A stretch of DNA of 64,000 nt from assembly GCA_013298025.1 (NCBI GenBank), contig JAAFJE010000007.1, positions 62,001 to 126,000 on the forward strand, given 5' to 3'. The notes beneath the pieces are model-generated. The model was given only the letters and a program-made list of their open reading frames with translations. It made no database searches and was not told the origin of the DNA. The number at the start of each line of letters is the position of its first letter. The first letter of the stretch is position 1. This DNA comes from Cytophagales bacterium (GTDB lineage: Bacteria > Bacteroidota > Bacteroidia > Cytophagales > Spirosomataceae). Of this stretch, positions 27,569 through 35,665 are shown one piece after another. A program made the translations under genes and the position numbers.

Positions 27569-27623
27569 AAATAGGGGTTTTTACTTATTTTTTCTTGCAA
27601 AAGTTTGCAAAATACCCCTATTT
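27569..27623 (-). terminator. intrinsic terminator after the TMEM220-like gene
   Basis: A 10-bp stem (27569-27578 with 27614-27623, AAATAGGGGT and complement) encloses a loop that contains a second small hairpin (TGCAAA and TTTGCA). On the minus strand the stem ends in CCCCTATTTTTAG. It lies just past the stop of the minus-strand gene at 27636. Confidence 0.6.
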
Positions 27624-27635
27624 CTACGGGTTAGG

Positions 27636-27989
27636 CTATTTTTCCAGCTTATTCATCACCCAAAATAAAGCATAGCTAAACGAACAAATCCATAAGCCAC
27701 AAGCTTCTCTGGCTAATTCTTGGTTGACAGACTTCATGCTGATGCCAGCCCCTTCGCTAAAGAAACCTTCCCAAGCGGTCATTTGTGCCCATAAAGTATA
27801 GCCTCCGGCAAGCGACAATAAGCCTAGCACCACGAGCAATTCTGGATTAGAACGTTGCTGAAACGCCCTGAAAGCTGTGTAAGCTGGTGTCAAATAAATG
27901 ACGAACCATAGTACCCTATCGGGGTCGTTGTATTGCCAAGCAGCAAAAAGTAAAAAAATAGGAACAAAAAGTAGGGCTAAGTATTTCAT
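27636..27989 (-). CDS. TMEM220-like small membrane protein
   Basis: 117 residues from the ATG at 27987-27989 (MKYLALLFVPIFLLFAAWQY). The longer frame would need a TTG at 28028 inside the end of the upstream gene. Four hydrophobic helices are present, with the AAWQYNDPDRVLW.VIYL stretch typical of the transmembrane-220 family, whose function is not known. It starts 29 bp after the TPR lipoprotein gene and is probably co-transcribed with it. Confidence 0.75.
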   Translation of the reverse strand: MKYLALLFVPIFLLFAAWQYNDPDRVLWFVIYLTPAYTAFRAFQQRSNPELLVVLGLLSLAGGYTLWAQMTAWEGFFSEGAGISMKSVNQELAREACGLWICSFSYALFWVMNKLEK

Positions 27990-28018
27990 TGGATTGCTAT
28001 GTTTGAAAAAATACGTGT

Positions 28019-28747
28019 TTATCGACAAAAAGCATCAAGGGCAGCTTGGGCATCGGGGTAGCCTAGGCGTTTGGCGATTTTGAGGCTCAAGCAAGCGTCG
28101 TCGGCCTTGCCTAATTTTTGCTGGGCAATACCCAAGCTGTAATATGCTTTGGCAAATTGGTTATCTATTTTTACAGCCGTCGTAAAATCTTCGATGGCAG
28201 CCTCCAAAGCCCCGTTCTGAAACTTGATGTTTCCTCGATTATACAACGCATTGGTTTCTTTGGGGTCGAGTTGCAATGCTTGGTCGAAATCTTTGATGGC
28301 TGCCTCTGGCAATTGTAAGGCAGCTTGGATAATACCTCGTTTAACGTACAATTCGGCATTGTTGGCACTCAGTTCGATGGCCTTGGTACAATCGTCGAGT
28401 GCTCCTTGCCAATTAGACTGCTCCATTTTAATAGACGCACGATTGAAATAAGGCTTGTAGTCTTGCGGATTCAGTTTGATAGCCTGCTCGTAGTCGAGTA
28501 AGGCATTCGGATAATCTTTGAGTTCAAAATACGCTGCCCCACGCATATTGAAGGCGGCGGCACTGCTGGCATCTTTGTCGATAGCCTCGTTGAGGTATTC
28601 GATGGCTTCTTTGGCATTACCTTTTTGTAAAGTAGCTTTTGCTTTTTCGATAAAAGCCTCTGCCGAACCCGTACAACTAGCGAATAATTGCAGACAAACA
28701 GACAAAGTGAGGCTAAAAATACAGATTTTATGAAATTTTTTTTTCAT
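28019..28747 (-). CDS. TPR-repeat lipoprotein
   Basis: About 242 residues from the ATG at 28745-28747 (MKKKFHKICIFSLTLSVCLQ). The signal peptide ends in LFASC, a lipobox giving a lipid-anchored Cys. The frame extends 48 codons further upstream, but that would bury the signal peptide. The mature part is a run of five to six tetratricopeptide repeats (for example AAAFNMRGAAYFELKDYPNA and ALYNRGNIKFQNGALEAAIE). Such proteins are periplasm-facing scaffolds for protein contacts. It forms a short operon with the TMEM220-like gene. Partners are unknown. Confidence 0.85.
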   Translation of the reverse strand: MKKKFHKICIFSLTLSVCLQLFASCTGSAEAFIEKAKATLQKGNAKEAIEYLNEAIDKDASSAAAFNMRGAAYFELKDYPNALLDYEQAIKLNPQDYKPYFNRASIKMEQSNWQGALDDCTKAIELSANNAELYVKRGIIQAALQLPEAAIKDFDQALQLDPKETNALYNRGNIKFQNGALEAAIEDFTTAVKIDNQFAKAYYSLGIAQQKLGKADDACLSLKIAKRLGYPDAQAALDAFCR

Positions 28748-28850
28748 GTTAGGGGGTGAATTAAGCATCTGTGAATCAAATATTAATGAAAAACTTATGC
28801 TAAATAAAGTAAAAAATGTACAGAAATATTTACCAAATTTGGCATGAAGG

Positions 28851-28882
28851 TTTTGAAAAAACAACAAAAAATGCCAACTTTG
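28851..28882 (+). promoter_or_regulatory. Bacteroidota-type promoter of the small RNA
   Basis: TTTTG at 28851-28855 and CAACTTTG at 28875-28882 are separated by 19 bp. This matches the TTTG-N19-TAnnTTTG promoter of Bacteroidota with one base off. The expected start point, about 5-6 bp downstream, coincides with the first base of the self-complementary RNA at 28887. Confidence 0.6.
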
Positions 28883-28886
28883 CACT

Positions 28887-28971
28887 GGCAAATTACCAGC
28901 TCCCTCCGAATCCCCCAGGTCTTGACCGAAGCAAGGGTAGGCAGGTTGTAGCGGTGAATTTGCCTTTTTTT
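28887..28971 (+). ncRNA. ffs: structured small RNA, possibly signal recognition particle RNA
   Basis: An 85-nt stretch folds end to end. GGCAAATTACC at its 5' end pairs with GGTGAATTTGCC at its 3' end, inner segments pair further (CTCC/GG, AATCC/GGTT), and the closing stem is followed at once by seven T. The apical part contains CCCAGGTCTTGACCGAAGC and GCAAGGGTAGG, which recall the CAGGTC ... GAAGCAG core of bacterial SRP RNA, although the usual GGAA loop is not seen. A matching promoter lies just upstream. That it is a transcribed structured RNA is well supported; the SRP identity is a best guess. Confidence 0.55.
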
Positions 28972-29066
28972 GTTTTATTACACTTCGTTTTTTCTTCGTT
29001 TACAACTGTTCTATACTGTTATAGAACTTTCTCCAAAATCTTACTGATTATATCAAATCGTTTTTC

Positions 29067-29074
29067 TATTTTTG
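29067..29074 (+). promoter_or_regulatory. candidate -7 element for the aldolase gene
   Basis: TATTTTTG matches TAnnTTTG exactly and lies 48 bp before the start codon. A poor -33 match (TTACTG at 29041-29046) precedes it by 20 bp. Confidence 0.35.
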
Positions 29075-29122
29075 TACCAACAGAAGGCAATATTTTTATT
29101 TTACCATATAACTTATACAACG

Positions 29123-29779
29123 ATGAAGTTTTTTATTGACACAGCCAATCTCAAAGAAATTCAAGAAGCACAAGATTTAGGCGTATTAGATGGCGTAACA
29201 ACCAACCCATCGCTTATGGCGAAAGAAGGCATTAGTGGCAAAAACAATATTTTGAAACATTACAAAGCCATTTGTGCAATTGTCGATGGCGATGTTTCGG
29301 CAGAAGTAATTGCTACCGACTATGAAGGCATGATTCGTGAAGGCGAAGAATTGGCCGAACTAGACGAGAAAATCGTTGTAAAAATCCCGATGATTAAAGA
29401 TGGCGTAAAGGCTTTGCGTTATTTCTCTGAAAAAGGCATCAAAACCAACTGTACCTTGATTTTCTCGGCTGGACAAGCCTTGTTGGCTGCCAAAGCAGGT
29501 GCTTCGTATGTATCGCCTTTCATCGGTCGTTTAGACGATATTTCTTACGATGGTATCCAATTGATTGAGCAAATCCGTACCATTTTTGATAACTATGGTT
29601 TCGATACTGAAATCTTAGCGGCATCTGTACGTCACCCTATACACATTTTGAAATGTGCTGAAATCGGTGCCGACGTAATGACTGGCCCGTTGTCGGCAAT
29701 TACGGCTTTGTTGAAACACCCTTTAACAGACCTCGGTTTGGAGAAATTCTTGGCTGATTATGCTAAGACGAACAAATAG
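29123..29779 (+). CDS. fsa: fructose-6-phosphate aldolase / small transaldolase (TalC type)
   Basis: 218 residues from the ATG at 29123 ([20 protein letters not shown]). A longer frame exists, but it runs through the promoter and has no family match. The fold is the short transaldolase: [13 protein letters not shown] near 24-36, Schiff-base Lys87 in [37 protein letters not shown] and the C-terminal HPLTD. Enzymes of this size either split fructose-6-phosphate to dihydroxyacetone and glyceraldehyde-3-phosphate or act as transaldolases; sequence alone does not decide. It stands alone after the small RNA. Confidence 0.88.
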   Translation: MKFFIDTANLKEIQEAQDLGVLDGVTTNPSLMAKEGISGKNNILKHYKAICAIVDGDVSAEVIATDYEGMIREGEELAELDEKIVVKIPMIKDGVKALRYFSEKGIKTNCTLIFSAGQALLAAKAGASYVSPFIGRLDDISYDGIQLIEQIRTIFDNYGFDTEILAASVRHPIHILKCAEIGADVMTGPLSAITALLKHPLTDLGLEKFLADYAKTNK

Positions 29780-29835
29780 GTATATTTCCCGTAGAGGCGT
29801 TGTGATGTTCAAGATGGTAGCATCTACGTTATCAT

Positions 29836-29884
29836 AAAAAAGACGTTGCAATAATAAAAAAGACGTTGCGGTGCAACGTCTCTA
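29836..29884. repeat. palindromic intergenic repeat (REP-like)
   Basis: AGACGTTGC at 29861-29869 pairs with GCAACGTCT at 29873-29881 across a 3-nt loop, then CTACGGGG. The left arm AAAAAAGACGTTGC is also present as an extra direct copy about 20 bp upstream, and GTAGAGGCGTTG at 29791 is a third half-copy. Similar GTAGAG...CTCTAC hairpins occur at 33088, 54192 and 56883. It may also end the flanking transcripts. Confidence 0.65.
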
Positions 29885-29896
29885 CGGGGTAATACA

Positions 29897-30544
29897 TTAC
29901 GGTGATAATCTTTCTATCTGCCAATTGCCTTTTTCGTTGAGGGTATAGGCAATGCGGTCGTGCAAACGTGAAGGGCGACCCTGCCAAAATTCTACGTATT
30001 GTGGCAATAAGCGATAGCCTCCCCAATGTGGCGGCCGAGGAATGTCTTTTCCTTCAAACTCGGCTATCAGGCTTTGTTCTCGTGCTTCTAACACGGCTCT
30101 ATTTTCGATAACGCTGCTTTGGTTTGAAACCCAAGCACCTATTTGGCTGCCTCTTGGTCTAAGAGCAAAATACGCATCCGATTCGGCTTCACTCACTTTC
30201 TCAATCGTTCCTTCGATACGTACTTGGCGTTCTAATTCGCCCCAAAAGAAGGTCAGACAAGCGGCAGGATTCTCGGCAATTTCTGCTCCTTTTTTACTCA
30301 AGTAATTGGTAAAAAATGTAAATCCTTTGTCGTCGAGGGTTTTCAACAACACAATACGGGCCGATGGTTTACCGTCTTTTGCCACTGTGCAAAGGTGCAT
30401 GGCGTTTGGCTCAAGAATCTGGCTATCAACGGCTTCTGAAAACCATTTGTGAAATTCTAAAAAGGGTGTAGGCAATACATCTTGTACGTCTAAGCTCCCT
30501 TTGGTGTAATTTTCTCGCAAGGCTGCGAGGTCTAGTTTGTTCAT
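29897..30544 (-). CDS. pdxH: pyridoxamine 5'-phosphate oxidase
   Basis: 215 residues, full length. It oxidises pyridoxine or pyridoxamine 5'-phosphate to pyridoxal 5'-phosphate with FMN. Conserved segments: [22 protein letters not shown] (FMN site), [30 protein letters not shown], the signature [20 protein letters not shown] and the C-terminal [13 protein letters not shown]. It converges on the aldolase gene with a palindromic repeat between. Its start at 30542-30544 is close behind the RloB gene end, but the two are unrelated in function. Confidence 0.95.
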   Translation of the reverse strand: MNKLDLAALRENYTKGSLDVQDVLPTPFLEFHKWFSEAVDSQILEPNAMHLCTVAKDGKPSARIVLLKTLDDKGFTFFTNYLSKKGAEIAENPAACLTFFWGELERQVRIEGTIEKVSEAESDAYFALRPRGSQIGAWVSNQSSVIENRAVLEAREQSLIAEFEGKDIPRPPHWGGYRLLPQYVEFWQGRPSRLHDRIAYTLNEKGNWQIERLSP

Positions 30545-30590
30545 ATATACCTGCGTTAGCGGTCACCTTACGACAGACCTTGTATCAAAA

Positions 30591-31337
30591 CTAACTTCTC
30601 AACTCTTTGACCAACAAATGTACTTTTGTACAAGGACAATGTAAATGAATTGCCTTTGGTGGATTGGTTAAGTGAATTGCTTCTAACTTTTCAGCTCTTT
30701 CAATAGCAACATCAAGACTTCCTTTCATTAGTTGATATGTGTATTTAAGAAAATTATCCTTTGATTTCATTGTTGTGTAATAATCAAATCTCTGGTTTTG
30801 AAATTTTACTTCGTGCGGAAAACTTTGTTTTAAAATTTCAGTTAAACGCTCATAATACTTTTTTCTATTCAAATATTCAGGGTTTTGAATATCCACATCT
30901 TCAAAATGTAATAAAATCCACAATTCAAAATCATCATTACTCCAAGCGGTATTAATTCCTTTAGAATTTGCGGTAGCTATCGAATCATTAAAAGCTGTAT
31001 CTTTTCCGTCATTTAATTCTTTATCACGGTCATACACACACCAAGCTTGAGCACCATCATCAAGTTTTAAAACTTCTCTAATAACTCCGTTAACTTCTAC
31101 GACTTCAAGTAAACCACCTTTTCTGAAATATTCAGTTGCTAAGTCAACTTGGGCGTGATGTTGTTTCTTGTTGCCAAACGCAGACACATGGACATCTTTC
31201 CGCTTGAATGTTTCAAAATAAGCTGGCTCTACAGCTCCATCTTCGCAAAAAATGATAAAGACTTTTTTTGAATCTTCCTCACGTCTATCATCTATTTTAA
31301 CTTCCCAAGGTTCCATCATTATTTGCGTTATTATCAT
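30591..31337 (-). CDS. RloB-domain protein (AbiLii-like), putative abortive-infection effector
   Basis: 248 residues. RloB hallmarks: an N-terminal strand leading to FCEDGAVEPAYFETF (CE...E..YF pattern), an acidic CVYDRDKE, and NDDFELWILLHF, the FE.W...HF motif of the family. These acidic residues suggest a Toprim-like metal-dependent nuclease. It overlaps the upstream ATPase gene by up to 41 bp; starts at 31337, 31319 and 31316 are all possible. RloB with an AAA ATPase is the make-up of the lactococcal AbiL system and of RloA/RloB pairs in restriction loci, so a phage-defence role is likely but untested. No other restriction gene is adjacent. Confidence 0.85.
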   Translation of the reverse strand: MIITQIMMEPWEVKIDDRREEDSKKVFIIFCEDGAVEPAYFETFKRKDVHVSAFGNKKQHHAQVDLATEYFRKGGLLEVVEVNGVIREVLKLDDGAQAWCVYDRDKELNDGKDTAFNDSIATANSKGINTAWSNDDFELWILLHFEDVDIQNPEYLNRKKYYERLTEILKQSFPHEVKFQNQRFDYYTTMKSKDNFLKYTYQLMKGSLDVAIERAEKLEAIHLTNPPKAIHLHCPCTKVHLLVKELRS

Positions 31338-32589
31338 TTAAAAACTCTGAAAGCATTGGCACTGCACCATAGAATCCAGCTAAGTATTGTTTCGCAAAAT
31401 CAGCATCGTTTCTAATTCCTTTTAAGTCGGCTAAAGAATAAAATCTTGTTCCTTCGTTTTGTTCTTTTTCTGCAAAGTAAAACTGGTCTCTTCGCATCAA
31501 AGAAGGATTCATTAGATTCGTATCGTGGCTTGTGAACAATAATTGTACATTAGATTTATTCACTTCTGGGTCATTAAACAAATTAATCAAATTAATTAGG
31601 AGTGAAGGATGAAAATTGCTATCTATTTCATCTAAAATAATCAATCCACTGACTTTGATGTTGAATGCGTGAAGAAGTAAACCTGCTATATCAAAGAGTT
31701 TTTTAGTTCCGTCAGATTCATTCTCTTGCATATTTAATGTAACTTTGACACTCTCGTCATAGCAAGCCGATTTGGTTAAAAATAATTTCTCCAAAGAAAA
31801 TTTGTTGCCTGATGAAGCGTCTTCGTCTTTTTTGAAGTAAATATCACTATAATTCAACCCAAACGATCGTAAGAATTCTAAAAATCTTGGTTTTAATTCT
31901 GAATTGCCAATTTGTCTAATAGAATGAAAACGATAATAGTCTGCACGTGCACTAAACTTAGACGTGATATAAGCACTTATTGCTTGACGAACTTTTGCAC
32001 AAATATCCTTATTGTAAGAAGCTGCGTGAGTTAGAAATAATGTGTGTTCGTACTCTAGAGGTGCAATATTTTCATTGGCAGGCAAACTTGTTTTGTCAAC
32101 TTCTAAATTTTTCCGTAAAAAATATTTTCCTTGGTTTGTGTTTTTAGGACCAAACAACCATTCACTTGTAATTATCTCTCTACTAATAGTAGAATTATTA
32201 ATTGCCTCTGGATTTTTTTTCACGGTAAATCCGTATCTATATTTTTTCTCCTCAATAATTAGTACAATCTGAAAGAATGACTCTGTATCTTCTGAATTAT
32301 TTTGATATAAAAATGGTTGTGCCAACTTAGAAAGTCTTGATTCGGGACTTGGCAAATCAGAAATAGCCTCACAAAAAAACTCAAGGGCTTTAATGATGTT
32401 ACTTTTTCCACTTGCATTAGCACCGTAAACACCAATGGTTTTTAGTAATTTCATTCCATTATCTGAAACGATATTATTCAAATCCACAGATTCATTTTCA
32501 TTGGAACTCTTTAAGTTCGTTGCAGCAAAGCTAATAGTCTGCAAGTCTGAAATTGACCTAAAGTTTTTGACACTAAATTCTACTATCAT
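31297..32589 (-). CDS. AAA/SMC-type ATPase partner of RloB (AbiLi-like)
   Basis: 430 residues of the ABC/SMC-related ATPase class. N-terminal FSVKNFRSI, Walker A GANASGKS at 56-63, ABC signature-like ESDGTKKLF, Walker B LIILDEIDSNFHP and a switch His in LFTSHDTNLM. Between the Walker motifs lies a lineage-specific helical insert. It overlaps the RloB gene, so the two proteins are made together and probably form a complex in which ATP use gates the RloB nuclease. Coding is Asn/Lys-rich, consistent with a mobile defence cassette (not computed). Confidence 0.88.
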   Translation of the reverse strand: MIVEFSVKNFRSISDLQTISFAATNLKSSNENESVDLNNIVSDNGMKLLKTIGVYGANASGKSNIIKALEFFCEAISDLPSPESRLSKLAQPFLYQNNSEDTESFFQIVLIIEEKKYRYGFTVKKNPEAINNSTISREIITSEWLFGPKNTNQGKYFLRKNLEVDKTSLPANENIAPLEYEHTLFLTHAASYNKDICAKVRQAISAYITSKFSARADYYRFHSIRQIGNSELKPRFLEFLRSFGLNYSDIYFKKDEDASSGNKFSLEKLFLTKSACYDESVKVTLNMQENESDGTKKLFDIAGLLLHAFNIKVSGLIILDEIDSNFHPSLLINLINLFNDPEVNKSNVQLLFTSHDTNLMNPSLMRRDQFYFAEKEQNEGTRFYSLADLKGIRNDADFAKQYLAGFYGAVPMLSEFLNDNNANNDGTLGS

Positions 32590-32953
32590 TTTACGATATT
32601 TGATATGTTATCGCAAATTTACGCTTAATTAATTACAATACGATGTGTTTTTTTATAAATATTGAAGATAATTAGCAAATTACAGAAAAAGTAAACCGCT
32701 AATAGTAGTTTGACAAAGTGGTGGGTTTAATGCTAAGTTGAACATTTAGTTTTCAAATGAAGTTTTACGTTATATTGAAACTAAGTACTTAAAACCCGCC
32801 AGTTCTCCAAGCTGAAAACCGTTAAGTCTATTGAGTGATAGCGTAAGTTTGTGATTGATTGTTTTTTATGGATGATAAAAATTGAATACAAATGTATAAC
32901 AAAACACCACAATTTAAGTAACAACACAAAAGTGAGAATTGTCAATCAGTGCA

Positions 32954-33035
32954 TTAGTACTTTGATTTTCAGTAACTTACATGTTTAATCAAAATTAATT
33001 TTACAAGATTACTTACCTGAAAATAAATACACTAA
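32954..33035. repeat. MITE-like element with imperfect terminal inverted repeats
   Basis: The left end TTAGTACTTTGATTTTCAG and the right end, read on the other strand, TTAGTGTATTTATTTTCAGG are imperfect inverted copies. A related element lies at 47649-47719 in front of aceB, also bordered by TGAGTGA-type repeats. The similarity was judged by eye. Confidence 0.5.
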
Positions 33036-33087
33036 TTCACAATTGACTCACTCACTAACTGATTGACTCAATTCCTATTTACGCAAT

Positions 33088-33113
33088 GAGCCGTTGCGGT
33101 GCAACGGCTCTAC
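33088..33113. repeat. palindromic intergenic repeat (REP-like)
   Basis: GAGCCGTTGC (33088-33097), loop GGT, GCAACGGCTC (33101-33110), then TAC. It has the same design as the repeats at 29861, 54192 and 56883. It lies about 25 bp after the acs stop and may act as a terminator. Confidence 0.7.
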
Positions 33114-33137
33114 GGTAGGATAATCAATCACTCAATA

Positions 33138-35033
33138 TTACAATGCTCCTGCTTTGATTTCATCTACAACCGTCGGGTCGAGTAAGGTAGATGTATCGCC
33201 GAGGTTGCCTGTATCGCCTTCGGCAACTTTTCTCAGGATTCTTCTCATGATTTTACCCGAACGAGTCTTAGGCAGGCCGCTCACAAATTGGATTTTATCA
33301 GGTTTGGCAATTGGTCCAATAATGCGTGTAACAGTGGCCAAAATATCTTTGCGTGTCAATTCGTCGTCGTTGGTGTGTTTTTCACAAATGACATACGCAT
33401 AAATGCCTTGTCCCTTGATGTCGTGTGGATAACCCACTACCGCCGACTCCACTACGCCCAAGTGCATATTGATGGCGTTTTCTACCTCAGCCGTTCCGAT
33501 ACGGTGGCCAGACACGTTGATTACGTCATCGACACGCCCCGTAATGCGGTAGTAGCCATCGGCATCTCTCAAACAACCATCTCCTGTAAAATAGAGGTTT
33601 TTGTAGGTCGAGAAATAGGTTTGGCGACAACGCTCGTGGTCGCCGTAGGTGGTGCGGATAATCGAAGGCCAAGGGAATTTGATACATAAATTGCCCGAAA
33701 CGTCGTTTCCTTCAATTTCGTTGCCTTGTTCGTCCACCAATATAGGCTGTACACCCGGCAATGGCAAAGTGGCGTGTGCAGGTTTGGTTTTTGTTACGTT
33801 GGCAATCGGCGAAATCAAAATACCGCCTGTTTCGGTTTGCCACCAAGTATCGACAATCGGACAATTGCCTTTACCGATTTTTTCGTTGTACCAATGCCAT
33901 GCTTCTTCGTTAATTGGCTCGCCTACCGAACCCAGTACTTTCAAAGAACTAAGGTCTTTTCCTTCTAAAAATTTATCGCCAAACGACATCAACGAACGGA
34001 TAGCCGTAGGAGCTGTATAAAGAATATCTACTTTGTGTTTGTCAACAATATCCCAAAAACGACCCGCATCTGGATAAGTCGGAATGCCCTCAAACATCAA
34101 GGTTGTAGCACCGCAAGCCAAAGGGCCATATACGATGTACGAATGTCCCGTAATCCAACCGATGTCGGCTGTACAAAAATGTACTTGTCCGGGTTCGTAT
34201 TGAAATACATTGGCAAAAGTATAAGACGAATACACCATATAACCGCCACAGGTATGCACTACGCCTTTGGGCTTGCCTGTAGAACCAGAAGTATAAAGAA
34301 TAAACAAGGTATCTTCCGAGTCCATTTCTTCGGCAGGACAATCGGCCGACACCAATTTTACTTCGTCTTCCCACCAGCAGTCACGGCCTTTGAGCATCGA
34401 CACAGGCGTGCGGGTGCGGGTAGAAACGATTACTCGTTGTACCGAAGGACATTGGATAAGGGCATCGTCAACGGTAGCTTTCAAAGGAATTTCTTTGTTG
34501 CCACGGAATGCCCCATCGGTTGTTACGACAATATTACATTCGGCATCGTTGATGCGATCGGCGATTGATTGAGCTGAAAAGCCACCAAAAACAACCGAGT
34601 GAATCGCTCCGATGCGTGCACAAGCCAGTACGGCAATCGCCAATTCTGGAATCATGGGCATATAAATACAAATCCGGTCGCCTTTTTTTGCTCCGTTTTT
34701 CTTCAATACATTAGCAAAACGACAAACTTGCTCGTGCAAAACCTTGTATGTAATGATTTGTGAAGGCTCATCGGGGCTATTCGATTCCCAAATGATGGCA
34801 GGTTGGTTGGGTCTTGTAGCCAAATGGCGGTCGAGGCAGTTTTCTGTAATATTTAACTTTCCGCCTTTAAACCACTTCACGTCTGGCGTTGTAAAATTCC
34901 ATTCTAAGGTTTTTTTCCAAGGCTTTCTCCAATAAAAGTTTTGCGCAATTTCTCCCCAAAATCCTTCTGGGTCTTCAACACTGTACTGATATTTCTCTTG
35001 ATACTCTTCGAATGATTTAATTTTTAAGTCCAT
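33138..35033 (-). CDS. acs: acetyl-CoA synthetase
   Basis: 631 residues. It activates acetate to acetyl-CoA through acetyl-AMP. ANL-family motifs: ILYTSGSTGKPKGVVHTCGG (P-loop), DIGWITGHSYIVYGPL, WWQTETGG, YYTGDG-type FTGDGCLRDADGYY, GRVDDVINVSGHR and the C-terminal SGKIMRRILRK with the Lys that is acetylation-controlled in other bacteria. The WITGHSYIVYGPL segment is typical of true acetate enzymes. It is the most downstream gene of a minus-strand cluster with prpE and a CrbS-like sensor. A candidate -7 element (35172-35179) and an inverted repeat (35103-35122) lie in its own leader, so it is probably a separate transcript. Confidence 0.95.
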   Translation of the reverse strand: MDLKIKSFEEYQEKYQYSVEDPEGFWGEIAQNFYWRKPWKKTLEWNFTTPDVKWFKGGKLNITENCLDRHLATRPNQPAIIWESNSPDEPSQIITYKVLHEQVCRFANVLKKNGAKKGDRICIYMPMIPELAIAVLACARIGAIHSVVFGGFSAQSIADRINDAECNIVVTTDGAFRGNKEIPLKATVDDALIQCPSVQRVIVSTRTRTPVSMLKGRDCWWEDEVKLVSADCPAEEMDSEDTLFILYTSGSTGKPKGVVHTCGGYMVYSSYTFANVFQYEPGQVHFCTADIGWITGHSYIVYGPLACGATTLMFEGIPTYPDAGRFWDIVDKHKVDILYTAPTAIRSLMSFGDKFLEGKDLSSLKVLGSVGEPINEEAWHWYNEKIGKGNCPIVDTWWQTETGGILISPIANVTKTKPAHATLPLPGVQPILVDEQGNEIEGNDVSGNLCIKFPWPSIIRTTYGDHERCRQTYFSTYKNLYFTGDGCLRDADGYYRITGRVDDVINVSGHRIGTAEVENAINMHLGVVESAVVGYPHDIKGQGIYAYVICEKHTNDDELTRKDILATVTRIIGPIAKPDKIQFVSGLPKTRSGKIMRRILRKVAEGDTGNLGDTSTLLDPTVVDEIKAGAL

Positions 35034-35102
35034 TTTGTGATTTTGTTTTACCTGTCTTATTGTTTAGTTGCTTGAAACGTGCCTCCTGCCGAAAGCTTGG
35101 TT

Positions 35103-35122
35103 TGTCATAGTTAAATATGACA
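35103..35122. promoter_or_regulatory. inverted repeat in the acs leader
   Basis: TGTCATA-N6-TATGACA, a 7-bp perfect dyad about 70 bp before the acs start codon and some 50 bp downstream of the candidate -7 element. It could be an operator or a small leader hairpin. Confidence 0.35.
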
Positions 35123-35171
35123 GGTGCTGTTTTGAAGGTACGAATTGTTAAATTTTATACTGTAAAAATAC

Positions 35172-35179
35172 CAAATGTA
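35172..35179 (-). promoter_or_regulatory. candidate -7 element of acs
   Basis: On the minus strand this reads TACATTTG, an exact TAnnTTTG match about 140 bp before the acs start. No strong -33 box was found at the right distance. Confidence 0.35.
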
Positions 35180-35369
35180 TTGCTGGTATCTAGCAGTTTT
35201 TATCAGGTTTTATGCTAAATAGATATATGTTTTATTGCTAAAATTATATATCTTTTTCAAAGAGTCCAAAAAAAATGATTTTTATTGTACTTTTAAAAGA
35301 AACTAAAATCATTTTAAGCTTAAACATTGTTTTTTTTATTGGTTAAAATAAATTTAAAACCCACGTAAA

Positions 35370-35414
35370 AAAAGCTTATTACCTCCAACACATCGTTAAA
35401 AGTAATAAGCTTTT
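35370..35414 (-). terminator. intrinsic terminator after the prpE transcript
   Basis: A 13-bp perfect stem (35370-35382 with 35402-35414, AAAAGCTTATTAC and complement) with a 19-nt loop. On the minus strand it ends in GCTTTTTTTACG. It ends the prpE / small-protein transcript and separates it from acs. Confidence 0.85.
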
Positions 35415-35482
35415 GGGTAAAAATATAGGACAATGCAGCTAAAGGTATAATCACGCAATTATCCAATTAAGGCTTTAGCAGA

Positions 35483-35608
35483 CTAATGACCGCCACCAAT
35501 TTCTACTTCGCTGGTCGAAACTACATTAATCAGCCAAATAGCTGCCCCAATGATAGCGGCTGCAATGATGATTCTCAAAATCCAATTAGGTTTTTTTTCA
35601 GTACTCAT
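35483..35608 (-). CDS. 41-residue single-span membrane protein downstream of prpE
   Basis: An ATG at 35606-35608 opens a 41-codon frame ending in TAG at 35483. A charged N-terminus (MSTEKKPNW) is followed by one hydrophobic helix (ILRIIIAAAIIGAAIWLINVV) and a short tail ending EIGGGH. It begins 57 bp after the prpE stop and is followed by a strong terminator, so it is the last gene of that transcript. It is too short for most gene callers. The hydrophobic segment and position argue that it is real; the function is unknown. It might be a small partner of a membrane sensor or carrier of the cluster. Confidence 0.6.
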   Translation of the reverse strand: MSTEKKPNWILRIIIAAAIIGAAIWLINVVSTSEVEIGGGH

Positions 35609-35665
35609 GGTTACGAAAGTTTTGATATAAATGACAAAAAATGATTTTCAATAAAATACTCGAAC

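Larger units (their letters stand above)
32590..33137. other. intergenic region of about 550 bp with repeats
   Basis: No gene seen. It holds the defence pair's promoter zone, an 82-bp inverted-repeat element at 32954-33035, degenerate TGAGTGA-type repeats at 33036-33075 and a palindromic hairpin at 33088-33110 just after the acs stop. Confidence 0.5.
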
